Source: Welwitschia mirabilis
Taxonomy: Eukaryota; Gnetophyta; Gnetopsida; Welwitschiales
DNA: 64,000 nt
Direction: 5' to 3'
Assembly: GCA_051453625.1 (NCBI GenBank)
Contig: JBOZIK010000001.1
Coordinates: forward strand, 210,849,863-210,913,862
Shown here one piece after another: positions 22,108 to 34,475 of this stretch. Below the pieces are notes generated by a model. That model worked only from the letters and a program-made list of their open reading frames with translations. It searched no databases and had not been told where the DNA came from. The position numbers and the translations under genes are program-made. Each line of letters opens with the position of its first letter. Position 1 is the stretch's first letter.

Positions 22108-25050
22108 TGAATAATGTAATTGAAGCTATTCAACTTAAATCTAATCTATGAAGGAATAAATATAATTTAAAAGTATCCAATGAAACTTACCTTTCCTTAT
22201 AAAAGATTTTTCTAGTATGAAACATGGAAATAGGCTTAAGATGGTGAAGGTTATAAGGCTTAAGAGTGTGATGGCTAAGGTAGATGAAGGATTGTGAACT
22301 AGAAGGTTATCCATGTAAATTTGCACACATGAATCTATGATATTAGATAGAACAAGTAGTAAAATCTATGCATTTAAGATAAAAAAGGAGCCAACCTATA
22401 GGTTTCTTATTCTTTCTAAACAAATCTTGCAAGACTTCATTATGAAGTAAAGATAAAGATGAGTTATTACTCCCTAGATAAAATGAGTTCTCATGAAGAT
22501 AGGTATGTGTACAATCATTATACTATTGTTGTAACTCAAAGTAAGATTTGTCTTTCATTTTAAGGATTGTATATTACTTAAAAATCAAATATGAAATAGA
22601 AATGTTCTACTCATGCAAATATTAAGAAGAAGGTAAGTGTTTATTATATGATAAAAATATTATGAGTCCTTGTTAAATTCTTCCTTCTTATAAGGTTTGC
22701 TAGGTGACTCCTTATTATATGGTTACTTATTCTCAAGGTTTTCAATGATTTCTTTCTTACTCTTAAGAGGTATGATTTGGGTATCCTCAATAGGTGTATC
22801 GTCTTACTCTTAAGGAACCAATGAAGAAAGGATAGAAGTGATAATCAGGATTTGAGCAATGTCTTCTAGAAATCTTTATAAGGTATCTTCCAAGGAATTT
22901 AAGGCAATATAATGATTATCAAAAAAAAAGAAGGCACTGATGAAAATATAAATGATATGAAATATACTCATGAGAAAATGAAGGATAAGAATTCAAACAT
23001 AAATATAAATATGAGGTGATGAGGGATAAAGGCCATGAGGAATGATTAAAAATACAAATTCAACTCTCTTATGATAAAAGTAAGGATATTTATGTTATAA
23101 ATCATAGAAATGTGGTAGAGGTTGACTAGTGATAGGTTTAAATTCTAATATATGTGCATTACAAGATGGATTAATGCAAGAAGTAGCATCAAAATATTAA
23201 TGTTAAAGATAATTCCTTATAATTTGCTTAGGCTAAAAGCTAGATGGAAATGGGATTAATGATTTTGAATGAAGGAGTAAGGGATACAGCTCATGCTATC
23301 AAGAGAGATTTAATGAAGTCTATCATTAGATCTATATTACCAATTCATGTAAGATTTCATAAGTTCAAGGAATGTAAGAGGTTAAAATGGGTCAAGAACA
23401 TAAGAATGAGGATGTTTTACGTAAAAAGAATAGAATCACTAGTTTATTCTAATAACCACACCAATCAAGAAAAAATATTGATCCAAGCAAATAAAGGGGT
23501 AAACAAATTTAAAAAATAGAAGTTTTAACATATCAAGTAAATGTTAAAAATTTATAGAAAGTGGAAACACAAAATAACATGATAAAACCCTAAAGTAAAA
23601 TAAAATGTGATGAAAAGCAATATAGAATTTCACCATGCAATTTTGAAATTAAAAATGTAATGTATAAAAACATAGAAAATATAAATAAAATTAGATTATT
23701 TGATTTCTTCAATGTCTATGAAACCTATGAAAAGTAGGAGAAAAAAAGAGATGAGAAGAAAAAAGAAGAAAATAGAAAAATCCCTACATAAATATGTTAG
23801 CTCTGCATGGAAACAGATATCATATTCTATGAAAATGTTAAAGCTAAATAAAAAATTGCAAGATAGGAAAAGGAACAACTTTGAATTTCACCAAAGATAG
23901 ACCACTTAAAGGAAAATTATTGAAATGGAACTTACTGAATGAAAATTTTTAAAATGTAAATGAAAAATAAAAGAAGAGGGAAAAAAGGAACCGGGCACTG
24001 AAATGGACCAGTATTTAAAAAAAAAGGGGGGNNNNNNNNNNGAAGGGCATCAAACTCAACTAGTGTTAAAAAACAATAAGCAAAAGAAGACAAAAAGAGA
24101 AAAAAAGGAATATGACAACAACAAAAATAACTGTGCATGCTCTATTATAGATATTATGCCATTAATCCATAAGAATGACACCAAAAAGCTATTTGTGGTG
24201 AAATATAGCTCGTTAATATATGGTAATGTAAGATTACCCTAGAGATACAAAATACTGTGAGATTAAACTTGACTTTTATTAATAAATAATTAGAACTTTC
24301 ATTTGTAGTATTGTCCTAATATCATTCTTTCCAAGGGATCAATACAATAGCAAAATAATAAAAACTTGCATAAATTTGGTTTCTATAACTATTACAAAAG
24401 TTGTTCCATATTACAAAGTAAGATTACGCTATTTCTCAATAAACAAAACTATGAATGAGGCATAAGCTTAAGATATAGCATAAACATAACAGTATCAAAA
24501 TGACCATTGCTCTGTAATGAAATCAAAATATTGAGCATTTATTAAAGCTCAAGCATGATGACATAATCTTATTCAATATATAAGTATTAGTGAAGATCTT
24601 AAGTCATCTTAGCTCTTATAGCATATCTGTATAAGCATGAAAAGTAAGTAAAATTCTCAAAGACCATTAAACATTGGTATAAATCATAAACTAATAAAAA
24701 ACATGTTAGTGAAAATATAAAACAATTAACATACTTTAGCATAAATTAAATACAACAAGTATGTAAGAACATCCACGCTTATTATTAAAAATAATACACC
24801 CAAGAATAGATCATTTTCCCTTTGACTTATTCAAAGCATTAAAAGTATGTCATAACAATTACAATTAAAATGAAAATACTAAATCAAAGAAACAACAAGA
24901 TTTTATTAGAATGAAAGAAAAAGAATTACATAAAAGAAAACTCAAGCCAAAGTTGTAATCTCATGTTATCCTTGAAGGCTAATTCATCTATAGAGGAAAA
25001 CGTTAAAAGAAAGAATCTCAATAATCTAACAAAGATCTAAAGAGTCAAAA
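22108..25050. other. Gene-poor AT-rich stretch
   Basis: No recognisable gene. Two small open frames look like chance: 23244-23519 (+, 91 codons, basic, no known motif) and 23700-23900 (+, Lys/Arg-rich from an A/G-rich tract). A 10-N gap lies at 24032-24041 next to a poly-A/poly-G run. The minus strand near 22860-22700 has acidic coding-like wording that might be retroelement gag, but I cannot support it. Confidence 0.4.
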
Positions 25051-25827
25051 NNNNNNNNNNNNNNNNNNNNNNNNNNNNNNNNNNNNNNNNNNNNNNNNNN
25101 NNNNNNNNNNNNNNNNNNNNNNNNNNNNNNNNNNNNNNNNNNNNNNNNNNNNNNNNNNNNNNNNNNNNNNNNNNNNNNNNNNNNNNNNNNNNNNNNNNNN
25201 NNNNNNNNNNNNNNNNNNNNNNNNNNNNNNNNNNNNNNNNNNNNNNNNNNNNNNNNNNNNNNNNNNNNNNNNNNNNNNNNNNNNNNNNNNNNNNNNNNNN
25301 NNNNNNNNNNNNNNNNNNNNNNNNNNNNNNNNNNNNNNNNNNNNNNNNNNNNNNNNNNNNNNNNNNNNNNNNNNNNNNNNNNNNNNNNNNNNNNNNNNNN
25401 NNNNNNNNNNNNNNNNNNNNNNNNNNNNNNNNNNNNNNNNNNNNNNNNNNNNNNNNNNNNNNNNNNNNNNNNNNNNNNNNNNNNNNNNNNNNNNNNNNNN
25501 NNNNNNNNNNNNNNNNNNNNNNNNNNNNNNNNNNNNNNNNNNNNNNNNNNNNNNNNNNNNNNNNNNNNNNNNNNNNNNNNNNNNNNNNNNNNNNNNNNNN
25601 NNNNNNNNNNNNNNNNNNNNNNNNNNNNNNNNNNNNNNNNNNNNNNNNNNNNNNNNNNNNNNNNNNNNNNNNNNNNNNNNNNNNNNNNNNNNNNNNNNNN
25701 NNNNNNNNNNNNNNNNNNNNNNNNNNNNNNNNNNNNNNNNNNNNNNNNNNNNNNNNNNNNNNNNNNNNNNNNNNNNNNNNNNNNNNNNNNNNNNNNNNNN
25801 NNNNNNNNNNNNNNNNNNNNNNNNNNN
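25051..25827. other. Assembly gap, 777 N
   Basis: Unsequenced bases. Unlike many other gaps here, its flanks are not copies of each other. Open frames across it are artefacts of N translation. Confidence 0.99.
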
Positions 25828-27954
25828 CCGTTTGGGTAATTCAAATCTCTAGATTCTGGGACAATGCTTCATATCCTACTAGTAACCTATAATATAATAG
25901 TGTTAAGGTCAAATATCATTAAGTCTATATTCAAGTCTCATTTCTCATAATAAATGCATAAAAACATGAGAAATATAAGTCAATCATGCTAAACTAATCT
26001 TGAAACTTAAAATAAATGTTAATTTTTAATGTTTGGCTTCCATACAAGCTAGGTAACTTAGGATGACTTCTAATTAAAATTCTTACTATTATTTTTTTAA
26101 ATAATATTTTAGAAATTATAATACTAGAATTTATTAATAAAGGTTCATAATAGATATGATATTTATAACCTTAACGTATATTATTTACTAAAGTTTAAGG
26201 GGAAAAAATATGTGAAAAATCACATGCATAAATAATAATACATTTAAAAAGTTAATCTAAAAAGGTGAACTTAAGATGGAATTTAGAAAAAAAAGGGGAA
26301 AAGATGATATAGAAGAAGGAAAAATAAAAAGGTAGTATATGTTTTAAAAATATAATAATATAATGATAATTGTAAAAATCTAGTACTATTACAACATAAT
26401 AATAATAACCATAATGTATTCATATTTATACGTCTAACATTAGGGTTTCTCATTAAATATTTTACTATAATTAATATTTGATCTAATATTTATAATTTTT
26501 GAACTTTTACATTTATTGTTATACTTATGATCTTACTAACTAGAGCTATAGGCCATAGAACTGTAGTTAGAAAGGCATTATTAATGCATGGAGTTAACCT
26601 CCAAATCCAAAGTTAAGAGAGAATATAGAAATGAAGAATGTTGTAGAATAGAAATAAAAGGAATAAAATATTTATCCTTGTAAGATAATGGTACAATTAC
26701 AATAATATCTCTTTAATACTATAGCATGGGGACATCAGAATAACACCATCCTATTAGTATTAAATCATTTCTATATATTTAGGTCTAGGATTTTTAAATT
26801 AGGGTTTTTATGTTAATTAACTAATTATTAGCCTTTAGAGTATTAAATCATTCCTATATGTGGACATTTAGGATTTCCTTAGTAGGATTGTTAACTTAAT
26901 TAACTAATTATTAATCTCATATTTAAAGGTAATTAACTATTTATATTTATTGCTACAACTATGACTTTATTAACTAAAGTTATGGGTCCTACAACTTTAG
27001 ATATTGTTCTAATTTACAAATTTTAGTTTTGTACTTTAATGAAATTCAAATCTAACATGTATACATTAATTACGCCATAACATCCTTAAGTTTTATTGAT
27101 ATATAGTTTGATTTAAGAAAATAATGTTGATTGTTGTATTTTCCTTTCTTGAGGCTTTCTAAGAATTGTCCTGTGATAATGATCACTTTTAGATTTTAGG
27201 AGGAGCAGCATTTATTCATTTTGTTTCCTTATTAAAAATTATATCATTCATTTTAAACTATTAATTATTTGATCTTAAAAAAAGTAAGAATTTTAATCCT
27301 TTTGTAGTCCTTATAGAAGAATGACATTTGTTTTTTATACTACATTTGAAAACTCTCATTTAAATTTTAATTTACCCTCTACCTTAGCATTTAAGGCATA
27401 CTTCTCCTTTACCTTAGTAGCTAGGGTATATTTGATATAAAAGATATTAATGCTACTAATTATAATGTGGGTACTAAAAGTAATTTTAAAAAATCTTTTA
27501 TAAATTATGGCTAAGCTAATAGAGATGTAACATAAAAGTACTTGAACTATTTAGATCAAAGAATACTAAGTTTATTTATATTCTATTATGTCCCTAAATT
27601 ATATTATATTTAAAATAATATGATTAAATTAATAATAAATAGATTAAATAAATAAGATACCATATTTAAATACAGTTGAATGCTTAATGTATGTTATGGT
27701 TGAAAAAAAGTTAAAATTAAATATTTTCCTTATTATTATATTGTATTTTTTTTACTTTTTTTGATTTAATGTCTCATCCTTTTAAATATTATAAATGAAT
27801 TGTTATTATGTATCTCATCTAGTTTAGCATTAAGTGAAATTTAACTTGTAATAATTTTAGGGTTTTAATTCTAACATAAGTGAGTAAAATGAAGAATGAG
27901 TTAATAGGAGTTATATGAAATTATTTAAGATATTACTTAATATAGATATAATGT
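25828..27954. other. AT-rich region without recognised gene
   Basis: No coding similarity seen. It contains a diverged direct repeat: about 80 bp at 26755-26832 recurs at 26836-26915, ending in the shared phrase TTAATTAACTAATTATTA. A neighbouring ~60-bp segment at 26500-26560 recurs at 26940-27000. Both suggest old local duplication. Confidence 0.5.
26755..26915 (+). repeat. About 82-bp imperfect tandem duplication
   Basis: Two copies share AGTATTAAATCATT, CTATAT, a GGATTT segment and TTAATTAACTAATTATTA in the same order. Divergence is roughly 20% by eye, so it is not an assembly duplication. Confidence 0.6.
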
Positions 27955-28640
27955 AATGAATACTTTAACATCACTTTTAGAATTAAGTATCTAGTAAGAA
28001 ATAGAAAAAGAGGAAATATACCAGAAAATAGAATATTGAAGGTAATGAAGGAATTACTTTATATTAATGGTACAAAAATTACGTGCTTATAAACTAAATT
28101 TATATTTGGTAGAGCTTCTAGTATCATCTATCAATAATAACCTCTAAAACCTCACTCTATCCTTCACCACTTGTGTTTTCTTGAGCCTATCACACTTATC
28201 TACTTATAAGGCTTTAATAGGAATCATAGTCATGAATGAGTTCTTTCATATTATCCCTTTAATTTCTAGTGAAAATAACACATTTCTAACTCCCTTCTCA
28301 ATTAAATGTCACTTCCTTTTAAAAAAAGCATATTTTAACTTCCTGTTATATACATTGTGTAACTTTCACTTAAATTCATTATAACTTTCTTCTCAATAAA
28401 GCATGTTGTAATGTCTTCTAAATGCACTATAACTTCCTTCTAAATAAAGCATACTATAAGTTCCTCCTAAATGCACTACAACTACCTTCTAAATAAAACA
28501 TATTATAACTTCCTTTTAAATTCATTGAAGTGCTCTCAAAAAAAAAAAATAAATAAATAAAAGAAAAGAAAAAAGGGAAAAAAATGATATAATAACTAAT
28601 ACCATAACTTATTTTGAACATGAAAATTATATGTATCTAT
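27955..28640 (-). repeat. LTR-like segment of chromodomain Gypsy remnant 2
   Basis: 27955-28200 aligns with 29155-29415 (shared AATGAA…CTTTTAGAATTAAGT, CTCTAAAACCTCACTC-type words), and 28185-28285 aligns with 29590-29690. In both cases the segment follows (minus sense) a degraded chromodomain C-terminus, as a 3' LTR would. About 175 bp are missing relative to the other copy. Confidence 0.5.
28300..28530 (+). repeat. About 24/25-bp tandem array
   Basis: Near-regular units read on the plus strand: cactataacttccttctaa, followed by ataaagcatactataagttc and tcctaaatg. Two half-units of about 25 and 24 bp form a 49-bp higher period, with perhaps nine half-units in all. It is absent from the equivalent part of the sister LTR at 29690-29930, so it arose or was lost in this copy only. 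Confidence 0.75.
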
Positions 28641-28689
28641 TTTTTTTACATAATATCCTAAATTAACGTAAATTCATTTTAATTGTATT

Positions 28690-29140
28690 TTTAAAGGATG
28701 CTGCTGCATCATCCTTCCCTATTTAAAAATGAATTATCATAAGAAAGGTATTCCTTCTCTATTTTATTATTGCAATTCATTCTCAAGTAGTTTTATTTTG
28801 AGATTAAATTGTGTCCTATAGACAATATCCTCATAAATGGACTAGATACTCCTTATACACCTTTTTTGTATCTTTTTCTTCATGAGTCCCAAAAATCATT
28901 AATCTCTCATCCATTTTCTACTTTCCATTTTTCTGCGTTTGCAACTTCATAATCTAAGGTTCTTGCTCTTTAGGTCTTCATGATACTCTATCAAGTTACC
29001 AACATTGAATGTAGTTCAAATACACATAATTTCTAAAATATTTAACTAATAACCATTTTATGAAATAATTTTTACAATTTTAAATGAAACGGTCTTCAAA
29101 AATTTAATCTTGATATAGGTTCTTATAAAAAATATTTTTT
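28690..29140 (-). pseudogene. Gypsy integrase tail with chromodomain, remnant 2
   Basis: The minus strand retains KMDERLMIFGTHEEKDTKKV and YKEYLVHL near 28890-28800, which closely parallels KMNERLVILEVHEEKM at 30130 in remnant 1. That wording matches the chromodomain (K-K-x-x-x-x-Y-L-V-K-W-K) at the C-terminus of plant chromovirus integrases, which steers insertion to particular chromatin. Only the tail survives, and it is cut near 29140 by the LTR of remnant 1. Confidence 0.6.
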
Positions 29141-29154
29141 TATAGGTATTTCAT

Positions 29155-29935
29155 TTGATATAGAGATGACGCAATGAAAACCTTAAGAACACTTTTGAAA
29201 TTAAGTTTCTAGTGAGGTACTATAAATATAGAATAAAATATATAAAAAATAGAGTAATTTAGGGAACAAAATAATCTATTTCTATTGATAATATAAAATC
29301 ACAATCTTATAAATTAGGAACTAAAACTGTCAGAGATTCCACTAGTTATTCTCAATAGTGGACTCAAAAAGCCTCACTCAAGCTTTACCATTCTGATGTT
29401 TGATAGCCTTTAAAGGAGAATATAAGTGAGTAATGATCTTATACTAGAAACTATGTCCTCAAGATTTTTAATAAGAGCTCATATGAAGATTCAACTCTAA
29501 GATCTCTCACTTCTTTCTTCTTATCTGTAACATAAATTCCTAAATCATTCACTAAAGAATTTCTTTAAGGATGTTCTTCATCTCCTTATACCCTCTTATT
29601 TATAAGGCACTATGAGAAATCCTTATTAATAAATAATCCTTGTAATATTATCCTCTCATAACTTTTAGTAAAAATAGTATCTAAACATAGTTTATTATTT
29701 ACACCTTTTTCTTTTTCTAAACATAACATATTCCACTCATCACTATTTCATTTATGTTACCTACACATGTTGTTCATATGGCAACTACACTTGGTTCCTT
29801 CATAAAAATTATACATGGTAGATTTTATTTTCTATATAAATATACTAAAACCTTAACAAAAAAACCCCTAACTATAACACACTATTTGCTTTTATTTATA
29901 GGGTTTCTCCTATATCATCCTCTCCTACTTGAAAG
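29155..29935 (-). repeat. LTR-like segment of chromodomain Gypsy remnant 1
   Basis: Lies between the pol end of remnant 1 (about 29990) and the pol tail of remnant 2 (29140). Its ends share sequence with 27955-28285, as described there. Boundaries are approximate because no PBS or clean TG/CA ends were found. Confidence 0.5.
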
Positions 29936-29989
29936 TAAGATATCATAGAAAAAGGGTTCCTTATTTACTAGAATTCCTTAACACATTAT

Positions 29990-31130
29990 AAGGTAATCTT
30001 TTTTTGATATTTAAGTTGCATTCTTTGGATGAGCTCCTAGTAACTGGAGTAGGTACTTTATGTACACCTTCCTCTACATCTTCTCCTCATGGACTTCAAG
30101 AATTACTAGTCTCTCATTCATCTTTTTCTTCCATTTTTTCAACTTCTATAGCTTTACCATTTAAACTTCATCCTCCGTAGGTTTTCTATGATAATTTACT
30201 AATTCTACAATATTAACTATAGGTTAAATAGCCATATTCTCTATAAGATACAATTGGTATGCATTTGATGAAGTCTTTTTTACAATTTTGTATGAACAAA
30301 TCGCATAGAAATTGAACTTGTTATATGTTTCTTTGAGAAATATTTTAATTTGAAGGTACTCCATCACTAAGTCACCTTCCTCAAACTTCGTATGTCTTTT
30401 TTACTTCTTGGCTGAATTCTTAGCTTTGGAGTTTAATGCTTATAAAACTTACTTCACATACTTTTGGTGTTCTATAATTTTCTTTGCATATTTCTCTATA
30501 ATAGATGAAGGTTCTAGCATATCATAAAAAGTATTCAGTGTTCTTGGGTGATATCTGTATACCACTTTAAATGGTAACTTTCCTATACTCCTATTTATTA
30601 AATTATTATAATAAACCTCTACATGTAGTAAGTAATCTTACTTATTAAACTTACTTTTGTAAAGATATCTTAGCAAGCTCACTATCTTGTGATTTACCAT
30701 GTATGTTTATCCATCTATTTGTAGATGACATGTTGAAGAATACTATAAATTAATATCCATGATATACCATAGGCTCCTTCAAAAATTAGAGATAAATTTA
30801 ACATCTTTATTTAAAATATTATCTTTAGTAGTCCATGGAGATGCATAATCTCTTTAAAGAATAATGTAGTAATGCATGAAGCATTACGTTTTTTAGCATA
30901 AGAAACAAAATATATCATCTTGCTAAATATGTCTACCATCACCATAATGGAATCATATCCACTCTTAGAATAAAGTAATTTCAAGATTAAGTTCATACTC
31001 AGGTCTTACCATAGTTTTTATTGAATTGATAACAATAAGTAAAATCCTACATTTGTTTATCCTTCCTTTTCTCTAGGCATGTATATCTATCAGAATATGT
31101 TAATGTTAGAAGGCTTATGTTTTATCGCAC
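29990..31130 (-). pseudogene. Gypsy chromovirus integrase and chromodomain, remnant 1
   Basis: A 61-codon open segment (30996-30811) reads GYDSIMVMVDIFSKMIYFV and TTLFFKEIMHLHGLLKIIF, the integrase core around the second catalytic Asp (family form D-x-V-V-D-R-F-S-K-M). Downstream are PFKVVYRYHPRTLN near 30580 (the P-F-E-V-V-Y-G block), GDLVMEYLQ near 30370 and YNKFNFYAI, the GPY/F-type module. KMNERLVILEVHEEKM near 30130 is the chromodomain. Stops and short frameshifts occur throughout. RT lies outside the surviving part. Confidence 0.85.
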
Positions 31131-31199
31131 ATGTACAAGAATGTAAACTGACTTTGGTTAATAGTGTATTTAATCCCAATGGCTTATCAATAGTTTTGA

Positions 31200-32330
31200 A
31201 ATTTCTTTTAAAACTTGTTTAATGTTTTTTTTATTCATTATAGTCTTAAAAAGATATTTTTGCATAATATTTATTTTTTTCAATTATTATTAGAGTCAAT
31301 GTCAAATCTACTAGCTATTATCCAAAACCTAATGCTGCATTATGGTTTTAACATGAGACCCTAATATATTTATAAATTAGTATATTCAGCCCTATTTAGC
31401 CTTATTAATGAAGATCCTTTTATTGATAGTATAATTTTCTCAACCACTAACATGGGATACTATCCATTTCTAGTGTAGGATTTAGGTGCAAAATTCTCTA
31501 AATTGTGTAAAAACACACCTTTACTATTTTAGCCATAACTTTTTCATAGGAAATGAAATGCTTATCATAACCCTTTNNNNNNNNNNAGAGCTCTATAGAT
31601 TTTAAAAGGAAAAAGCTTATTTTTTTAGGGATGTTTTCAAAATTATTACTAAAAGTAGCTTAAAATTAGTGATCTTTATTAACATACCCAAAGTTTGGCA
31701 CAAATTTTTATATTATCTTAGCCAGAACATTCATGTATAATATTAGTTTACAAATTAGTTTAAATACATTATTTTATTTCTCTTTTTTCTTTAGTTGTAT
31801 ATAAATTTTATTTAATCAAAAATCATTTTAAGCAATTTTAACTAAAATGTTAGCTTACCTTTACACAGTAAGAAGACTTGGAACGTATGATTCATAGGTC
31901 TTAAAATAGCTACCAAATTTGAAAATCGTTGGTGGAATCACTTAGAGTAGCCTTCAATATACCCTACAGATGTTGTAAGGCTTAAAAAGTGAATTGAGGA
32001 TGATGACAATGTTTGTGCAATATTCTTCTTTACATAGGTTATAATGTACATAGCATGATTAATGAGAATGTTCGTGATACTACATGGTTATTCTTGAAAA
32101 AATTCAAAAAGAGTCTTGATTCTAAATCCAATTTATAATTTATTCATCTAGTAATAAAAATAAATTAAATAAAAAATACAACATAAAAAATCATACAAAA
32201 TAATTAACATGTTAAGGCCAATCAAATAGATTGTTAATCGAGATTTCATAAGTCAATGTATCAAATGGATTTTTCTCATTTATTCTTATTTGCATATTTT
32301 AGATTACATAAATTTATTATCTAGCTTATA
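31200..32330. other. Region without recognised gene
   Basis: Mostly AT-rich with a 10-N gap at 31577-31586. The part at about 31490-31960 resembles the non-coding leader or LTR style of large Gypsy elements (phrases about a TAACTTTTTCATAGGAAATG block), but this is only an impression. Confidence 0.25.
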
Positions 32331-32499
32331 AGCTAATGGTACATTGAATACAATTGACTTTAAACATTTGGTTGAGAAGCTCATAAAAGCCTAATAAAAA
32401 CTATGAATATACATTTTACACATCTAGTCAAAGTGATAATGTTGATGTTACATTAAATATTGATCTTAATGATGAAGCAAATTTTAACCAGTCCACTTA

Positions 32500-32680
32500 A
32501 AATGGTAATACAGATATAGGCAGAAGTAATAGAGCTTGAGATCAAGGTATAGGTAATCAACTATCCTAATATCAGAATACATCACAGAATATAGACACAA
32601 TTATAGTCTATGAATGATGTGAAAAGAAAGGTCATGTTGCAAGAAACTAGAGAGTATAAGTCAATAAGATTCAAAATTTT
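32500..32680 (+). pseudogene. Possible Copia gag zinc-knuckle fragment
   Basis: Around 32605-32655 the translation reads VYE-stop-CEKKGHVARN-stop-R, which fits a C-x2-C-x4-H-x4-C knuckle with the first Cys changed to Tyr by one G-to-A step. The preceding ~100 codons are Asn/Asp/Gln rich, as in the linker before Copia knuckles. No downstream protease could be confirmed. Confidence 0.4.
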
Positions 32681-33070
32681 AAACAAGATATAAATAATGT
32701 TTTTTAATGATAAATATAGTAATTCTACCTCATATGATAAAGATAATAGTGAAGATACTCATTTTGTTGGCTAAGTTTATGCCACATACACATGATAACC
32801 ATAACGATTACATTATATTATTGAAATACTTTTCTATGAAGCAATTGTTGATTATGTTGACAATAGCTTTAACCCTACTGAGATGTATTGAAAAATGTTA
32901 ATTATTTGATAATGATCGCATGAAGCATGAACATAGGTTCTACCTAGCATATGACCTTAGTTAAATCTCTATTTACATCATTAAACATAGAGTTAAGATG
33001 TTATGTTACTATGGCAAATAAATTAAGATAAACTATTAAATACATTGATTAAATCAATTAAAGTAGGTAG

Positions 33071-33172
33071 ATCTATAGGATCTAGAATCCTAGAGGTGGG
33101 TGAATGGGATTTTTGATAAATTTAATCAACTATTACTACCCAAGAAATCAATTATGACATAAAAAGATTATA
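33071..33172 (-). repeat. Fragment of SIRE-like LTR
   Basis: Nearly the same sequence as the LTR edge at 42139-42210 and 42311-42385 (shared aatcctagag, GATTTTTGATAAATTTAA, CTATTACTA, CCAAGAAAT). The similarity ends at about 33172, where unrelated sequence begins, so it is a truncated LTR. Confidence 0.65.
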
Positions 33173-33239
33173 AGAACCTGATAATTGCACTTAAAATTTT
33201 CTTTTAGCCTAAAACCAAAAGTAAAGACCCAAAAGTTTC

Positions 33240-34375
33240 ACAATTGAAAAATCTTCATAAACTTGACGCTCTGATGCTCAAAATAATAGCCAAAACCTTT
33301 TTGATAAGATTGCAAAAGATCCTAGCAATAATTTTACCAAGATTACCCCTACAAATAATTGTAATTATAATTCTAAATGGTTATTGTATTATAACGTTCA
33401 TAGTGCCCTAAGACAAATAGGAAAACTGCTCAACTTAACGATTTAAAAAGAGGAAGAAAACATTATTTATTCTAAAACAAAAATCTCCGTTTTCAGTATG
33501 ATGAAATAGGGCTTCATAATATCCATTTTTCAATGAAGTTAATACATAATCAATATAATTATCAAGGTAAAAGCACAATTATAGATTAGCTTTATTAAGG
33601 TTCTTTTAGCATAATATTCCATAATGATTTTATTTATAAAAAGTTGTTAACCTAACTATCTATATATACATGTAAAACTAGCTTGCATTATTTAAATTAA
33701 GGCTTATCAAGTATTCATAATTAACTATTAAAAATATATGTGAACCAAGGCTTAAATACATTTGAATTAGCATGAGTTTGGCCTATTAATCTACCACCAG
33801 TACAATATAGACCTATGTACTTCTATGGAATGGCATGACTTTAACTACTTATATTTGATAGATTAGTACATAAAAGTTTTAAACTAGACATTTACTTTCT
33901 AAACTACTAAAGAAGACTTAAGCTAACTAAGTAAGAATCTTGGACTAAGGGTCAAATTAAATGTTATAATACTTATGTTATAAAAGAGTACCCTTATGAC
34001 TCAAACTCAAGACCTCATGCCTCTTGTAATCACTAGGTAACCATTATGTCCTAATGCTTAATATAAAAATCTTTTTGAGCATCCTTATTTGCCATACGAA
34101 TAGAAGACACTGAGAAGCACTGGTGAGGAAGGAATATGGTGTTTACATCAGAGGAAGGGTAGAGTCCTCATTATGAGTGAGGAGAAGATGAAAATGCACA
34201 ATCGCCATTGGCTACAGTTAATTGTTTTGATTATGGGGTGATTCACCAATAATGTTGGTACTTTGTTGGCCTATGCTTTAGCAAAAATGAAGATGAAGAA
34301 ATGGACCACAGCCCATACAACGCAGAAGATGAAAGGTGAAGGAGGGACCTAAATGCATTTCAAATTGAAGATGAT
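33240..34375 (+). repeat. Direct duplication, copy 1 (about 1.1 kb)
   Basis: Aligns with 34476-35590 at roughly 90% identity by eye, offset 1235 bp. Shared landmarks are the ACCCCTACAAATAAT block, TATATATACATGTAA, GGTCAAATTAAAT and the purine-rich tail GGTGAAGGAGGGACC. No retroelement protein is seen in it. A 100-N gap separates the copies, but the divergence is more than expected for simple contig overlap. Confidence 0.8.
33945..34055 (-). ncRNA. SINE-like tRNA-derived module, copy 1
   Basis: On the minus strand a box A-like word (ACATAATGG, 34049-34041) is followed about 32 nt later by GAGTTTGAGTC (34008-33998), a decayed box B (consensus GGTTCGANNCC). This copy is more mutated than the one at 35190-35300. 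Spacing fits an internal RNA polymerase III promoter. No poly-A tail or target duplication was identified. Confidence 0.35.
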
Positions 34376-34475
34376 NNNNNNNNNNNNNNNNNNNNNNNNN
34401 NNNNNNNNNNNNNNNNNNNNNNNNNNNNNNNNNNNNNNNNNNNNNNNNNNNNNNNNNNNNNNNNNNNNNNNNNNN

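Noticed and set aside
23244-23519. 91-codon basic ORF
   Set aside because: No motif, AT-driven Lys/Ile/Arg composition, no supporting context. I could not distinguish it from chance.
23700-23900. Lys/Arg-rich ORF that looks like a nuclear protein
   Set aside because: Produced by an A/G-rich simple tract; the opposite strand gives an equally open Phe/Leu-rich frame.
28540-28575. Poly-A rich stretch as a LINE/SINE tail
   Set aside because: Interrupted AAATAAATAAA simple sequence without an upstream LINE or SINE body or target duplication.
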